In this document: one piece after another, positions 62,413 to 64,000 of the stretch | Layout: the number at the start of each line of letters is the position of its first letter | How positions within the stretch are numbered: position 1 is the stretch's first letter | Assembly (NCBI RefSeq): GCF_023159225.1 | Contig: NC_063181.1 | Location: forward strand, 19,246,073 to 19,310,072 | From: Perognathus longimembris pacificus | Lineage: Eukaryota; Chordata; Mammalia; Rodentia; Heteromyidae | Length of the DNA stretch: 64,000 nucleotides | Direction of reading: 5' to 3' | Program-made: the position numbers and the translations under genes | The notes under the pieces: generated by a model | Seen by the model: only the letters and a program-made list of their open reading frames with translations | Told to the model about the DNA's origin: nothing | Databases searched by the model: none

Positions 62413-62892
62413 AATGAACCAAATTCAATAGCCAACATCCTACAAAAGTGAACAATGTTAGAAGGAATTTACTTTCTTCTAAGGGTTGTCGTGCTTTCCT
62501 CCCCTCCCCCCCCCATGTTAAGGTACTAGGAAGTCTTTCTAAAGGCAATAACTTAGTGATGAGTGAGTGTTCTATCACTGATGGTGCTAACCATCTAGAG
62601 GGTAATATCTGCATGTTTGTATCAAAGATTTCACCATGAATTTATACTTCACATGTTTATCTCTTTCTTTGATTTTACCTATAATTCTACCAAGAATAGT
62701 GGGATAAATATTGATAGTGGATGGATAGACTTAAGAGACATAAATTTCACAAAGAAATAGTTCTATTAAAGATATGTTTTCTCTCTTGTTAGCTCCACTT
62801 TTATAAACACTGAACCAACAAGTATTTGAGTGATTAGTGATATACTTGGTACTATTAAATCATCAAGAATAATTCCTCTAGAAGTTTGAAGT

Positions 62893-63900
62893 ACTGGGCA
62901 ATGGTGGCTAATTCCTCTAATTCTAGCTACCAAGAAGGCTGAGATCTAAAGACTGACATTTGAGGCCAACCCATGCAGAAAGCCCAATGAGACTCATCTC
63001 CAATTCACCAGCCAGAAGTTCAGGTGTTGCTCAAGTTTTTTTTTTTTTTTTTAAGTGTAGTTCTTTTTTTTTTTTAAATTTTTATTATAAAACTGATGTA
63101 CAGAGAGGTTACAGTTTCATACGTTAGGCATTGGATACATTTCTTGTACTGTTTGTTACCTTTTCCCTCATACCCCCCTCCCCCCTCCGCCTGTTCCCCC
63201 CTGAGGTGTTCAGGTCACTTACACCAAACAGTTTTGCAAGTATTGCTTTTGTTGTTGTTTCTCGTATTTTACCCTTTGTCTCTCAATTTTGGTATTCCCT
63301 CTCAATTTCCTAATTCTAATACCAGTACACACTGTTTCCCATACACTCAGATAAGATTACAGCGATAGCGTAGATACAATCACAAGAAGGTGATACACGA
63401 ACATCATCGATAGTACAAACTACAGATACACATGGGATGTTGAAAGTAGTTACAACTCTCATATAACAATCATTTTCATAAAATGGAGTTCATTTCACTT
63501 AGCATCATCTTATGTGATCATAAGGGTATAGCTATTGGGCTCTTGTGATCCTCTGCTGTGACTTGCCTAAACCTCTGCTAATTATTCCCAATAAGGGAGA
63601 CCATAGAGTCCATGTTTCTTTGGGTCTGGCTCACTTCACTTAGTATAACTTTTTCCAAGTCCTTCCATTTCCTTACAAATGGGGCAATGTCATTCTTTCT
63701 GATAGAGGCATAAAATTCCATTGTGTATATGTACCACATTTTCCTGATCCATTCGTCTACGGAGGGGCATCTGGGTTGGTTCCAGATTCTCCCTATGACA
63801 AATTGCACTGTTGCTCAAGTTTTAAATCACCAGCTTTGAGTGAAAATTTAAGCAGGATTAGAGGCTCTGAGTCCAAGTCCCAGTGCCAGCACAGGTAAAA
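62893..63900 (+). mobile_element. B1-ID composite SINE, split by an L1
   Basis: Left part 62893-63039 (GGCAATGGTGGCTAATTCCT, TAGCTACCAAGAAGGCTGAG) and right part 63824-63900 (CACCAGCTTTGAGTG, GCTCTGAGTCCAAGTCCC) are the two pieces of one SINE. The break lies in the ID half, within TGTTGCTCAAGTTTT. Confidence 0.85.
63040..63808 (-). mobile_element. 5'-truncated young L1 insertion, antisense
   Basis: ORF2 C-terminus read at 63808-63578 ([28 protein letters not shown]), then 3' UTR with a G-rich (here C-rich) tract at 63172-63200 and two T-runs. Perfect 15-bp target duplication TGTTGCTCAAGTTTT at 63025-63039 and 63809-63823. Almost identical to 20273-20965, so both come from a recently active subfamily. 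Confidence 0.93.
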
Positions 63901-64000
63901 AGAAAGTTAAATATTTGTGGAAAAGAAAGTAGCAATTATGATTTACTATGACAATGACTGTACAGTTGAGAGATACAGGGCATGAAGTGAAAACAGGACT

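Larger units (their letters stand above)
56871..64000. other. Intergenic region downstream of NEIL3
   Basis: No gene recognised. Repeats are listed separately. The stretches at about 57600-59350, 60300-61590 and 61650-62150 show no coding or RNA feature I can name; 58680-58900 has a weak MIR-like look only. Confidence 0.7.

Noticed and set aside
56871..64000. The neighbouring gene AGA (and VEGFC on the other side), expected near NEIL3 in mammals
   Set aside because: I found no exon of either in the window; the distances in other mammals are larger than the flanks available here.
1..64000. CRISPR array, tRNA genes, operons or prokaryotic defence system
   Set aside because: The tandem repeats are microsatellites. 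The tRNA-like A/B boxes belong to SINEs. Introns, poly(A) signals and SINE/LINE content show a mammalian nuclear genome.

Overview
The window is ordinary nuclear DNA from a mammal, almost certainly a non-murid rodent. It is AT-rich and full of LINE-1 pieces and tRNA/7SL-derived SINEs, and it carries one multi-exon gene with GT-AG introns. At least ten copies of a roughly 200-bp dimeric tRNA-derived SINE (two ID-like units) and several 7SL(B1)-ID composite SINEs resemble, from memory, the SINEs of geomyoid rodents (pocket mice, kangaroo rats). That taxonomic placement is an inference; a repeat library search would settle it.

The only functional protein gene I can support is NEIL3, the Fpg/Nei-family DNA glycosylase, complete on the + strand. 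It runs from the ATG at 18489 to the stop at 56582, in ten exons that join in phase to 606 codons. Its parts, in order, are the N-terminal glycosylase domain (Val2 nucleophile, Lys82), a helix-two-turn-helix region, an Fpg/Nei zinc finger, a RanBP2-type zinc finger, a disordered linker and two GRF zinc fingers. A GC-rich promoter (about 18190-18488) has a perfect NRF1 palindrome, several GC boxes, an E2F-like site and a CDE/CHR-like pair, which fits a gene expressed in proliferating cells. The poly(A) signal is at 56843.

Positions 1-18170 are intergenic: SINEs, an L1 3' fragment, MIRs, a hAT-like relic, and two solo LTRs (an IAP-like one at 6538-7045 with a 6-bp target duplication, and a gammaretrovirus-like one at about 16561-17108, in the same orientation as NEIL3 and about 1.4 kb upstream of its ATG). 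The introns hold L1 copies (one with a 17-bp target duplication), an L2 relic, SINEs including a nested pair, microsatellites, and an antisense, 3'-truncated RPS24 retropseudogene in intron 9. Positions 56870-64000 are intergenic, with a large purine microsatellite, SINEs, and an L1 3' end that splits an older SINE (15-bp target duplication, possible tiny 3' transduction).

I found no CRISPR array, operon, bacterial mobile element or obviously new gene system. The most interesting points are regulatory (the cell-cycle promoter, a possible LTR promoter, a possible intronic poly(A) site) and retrotransposition history.
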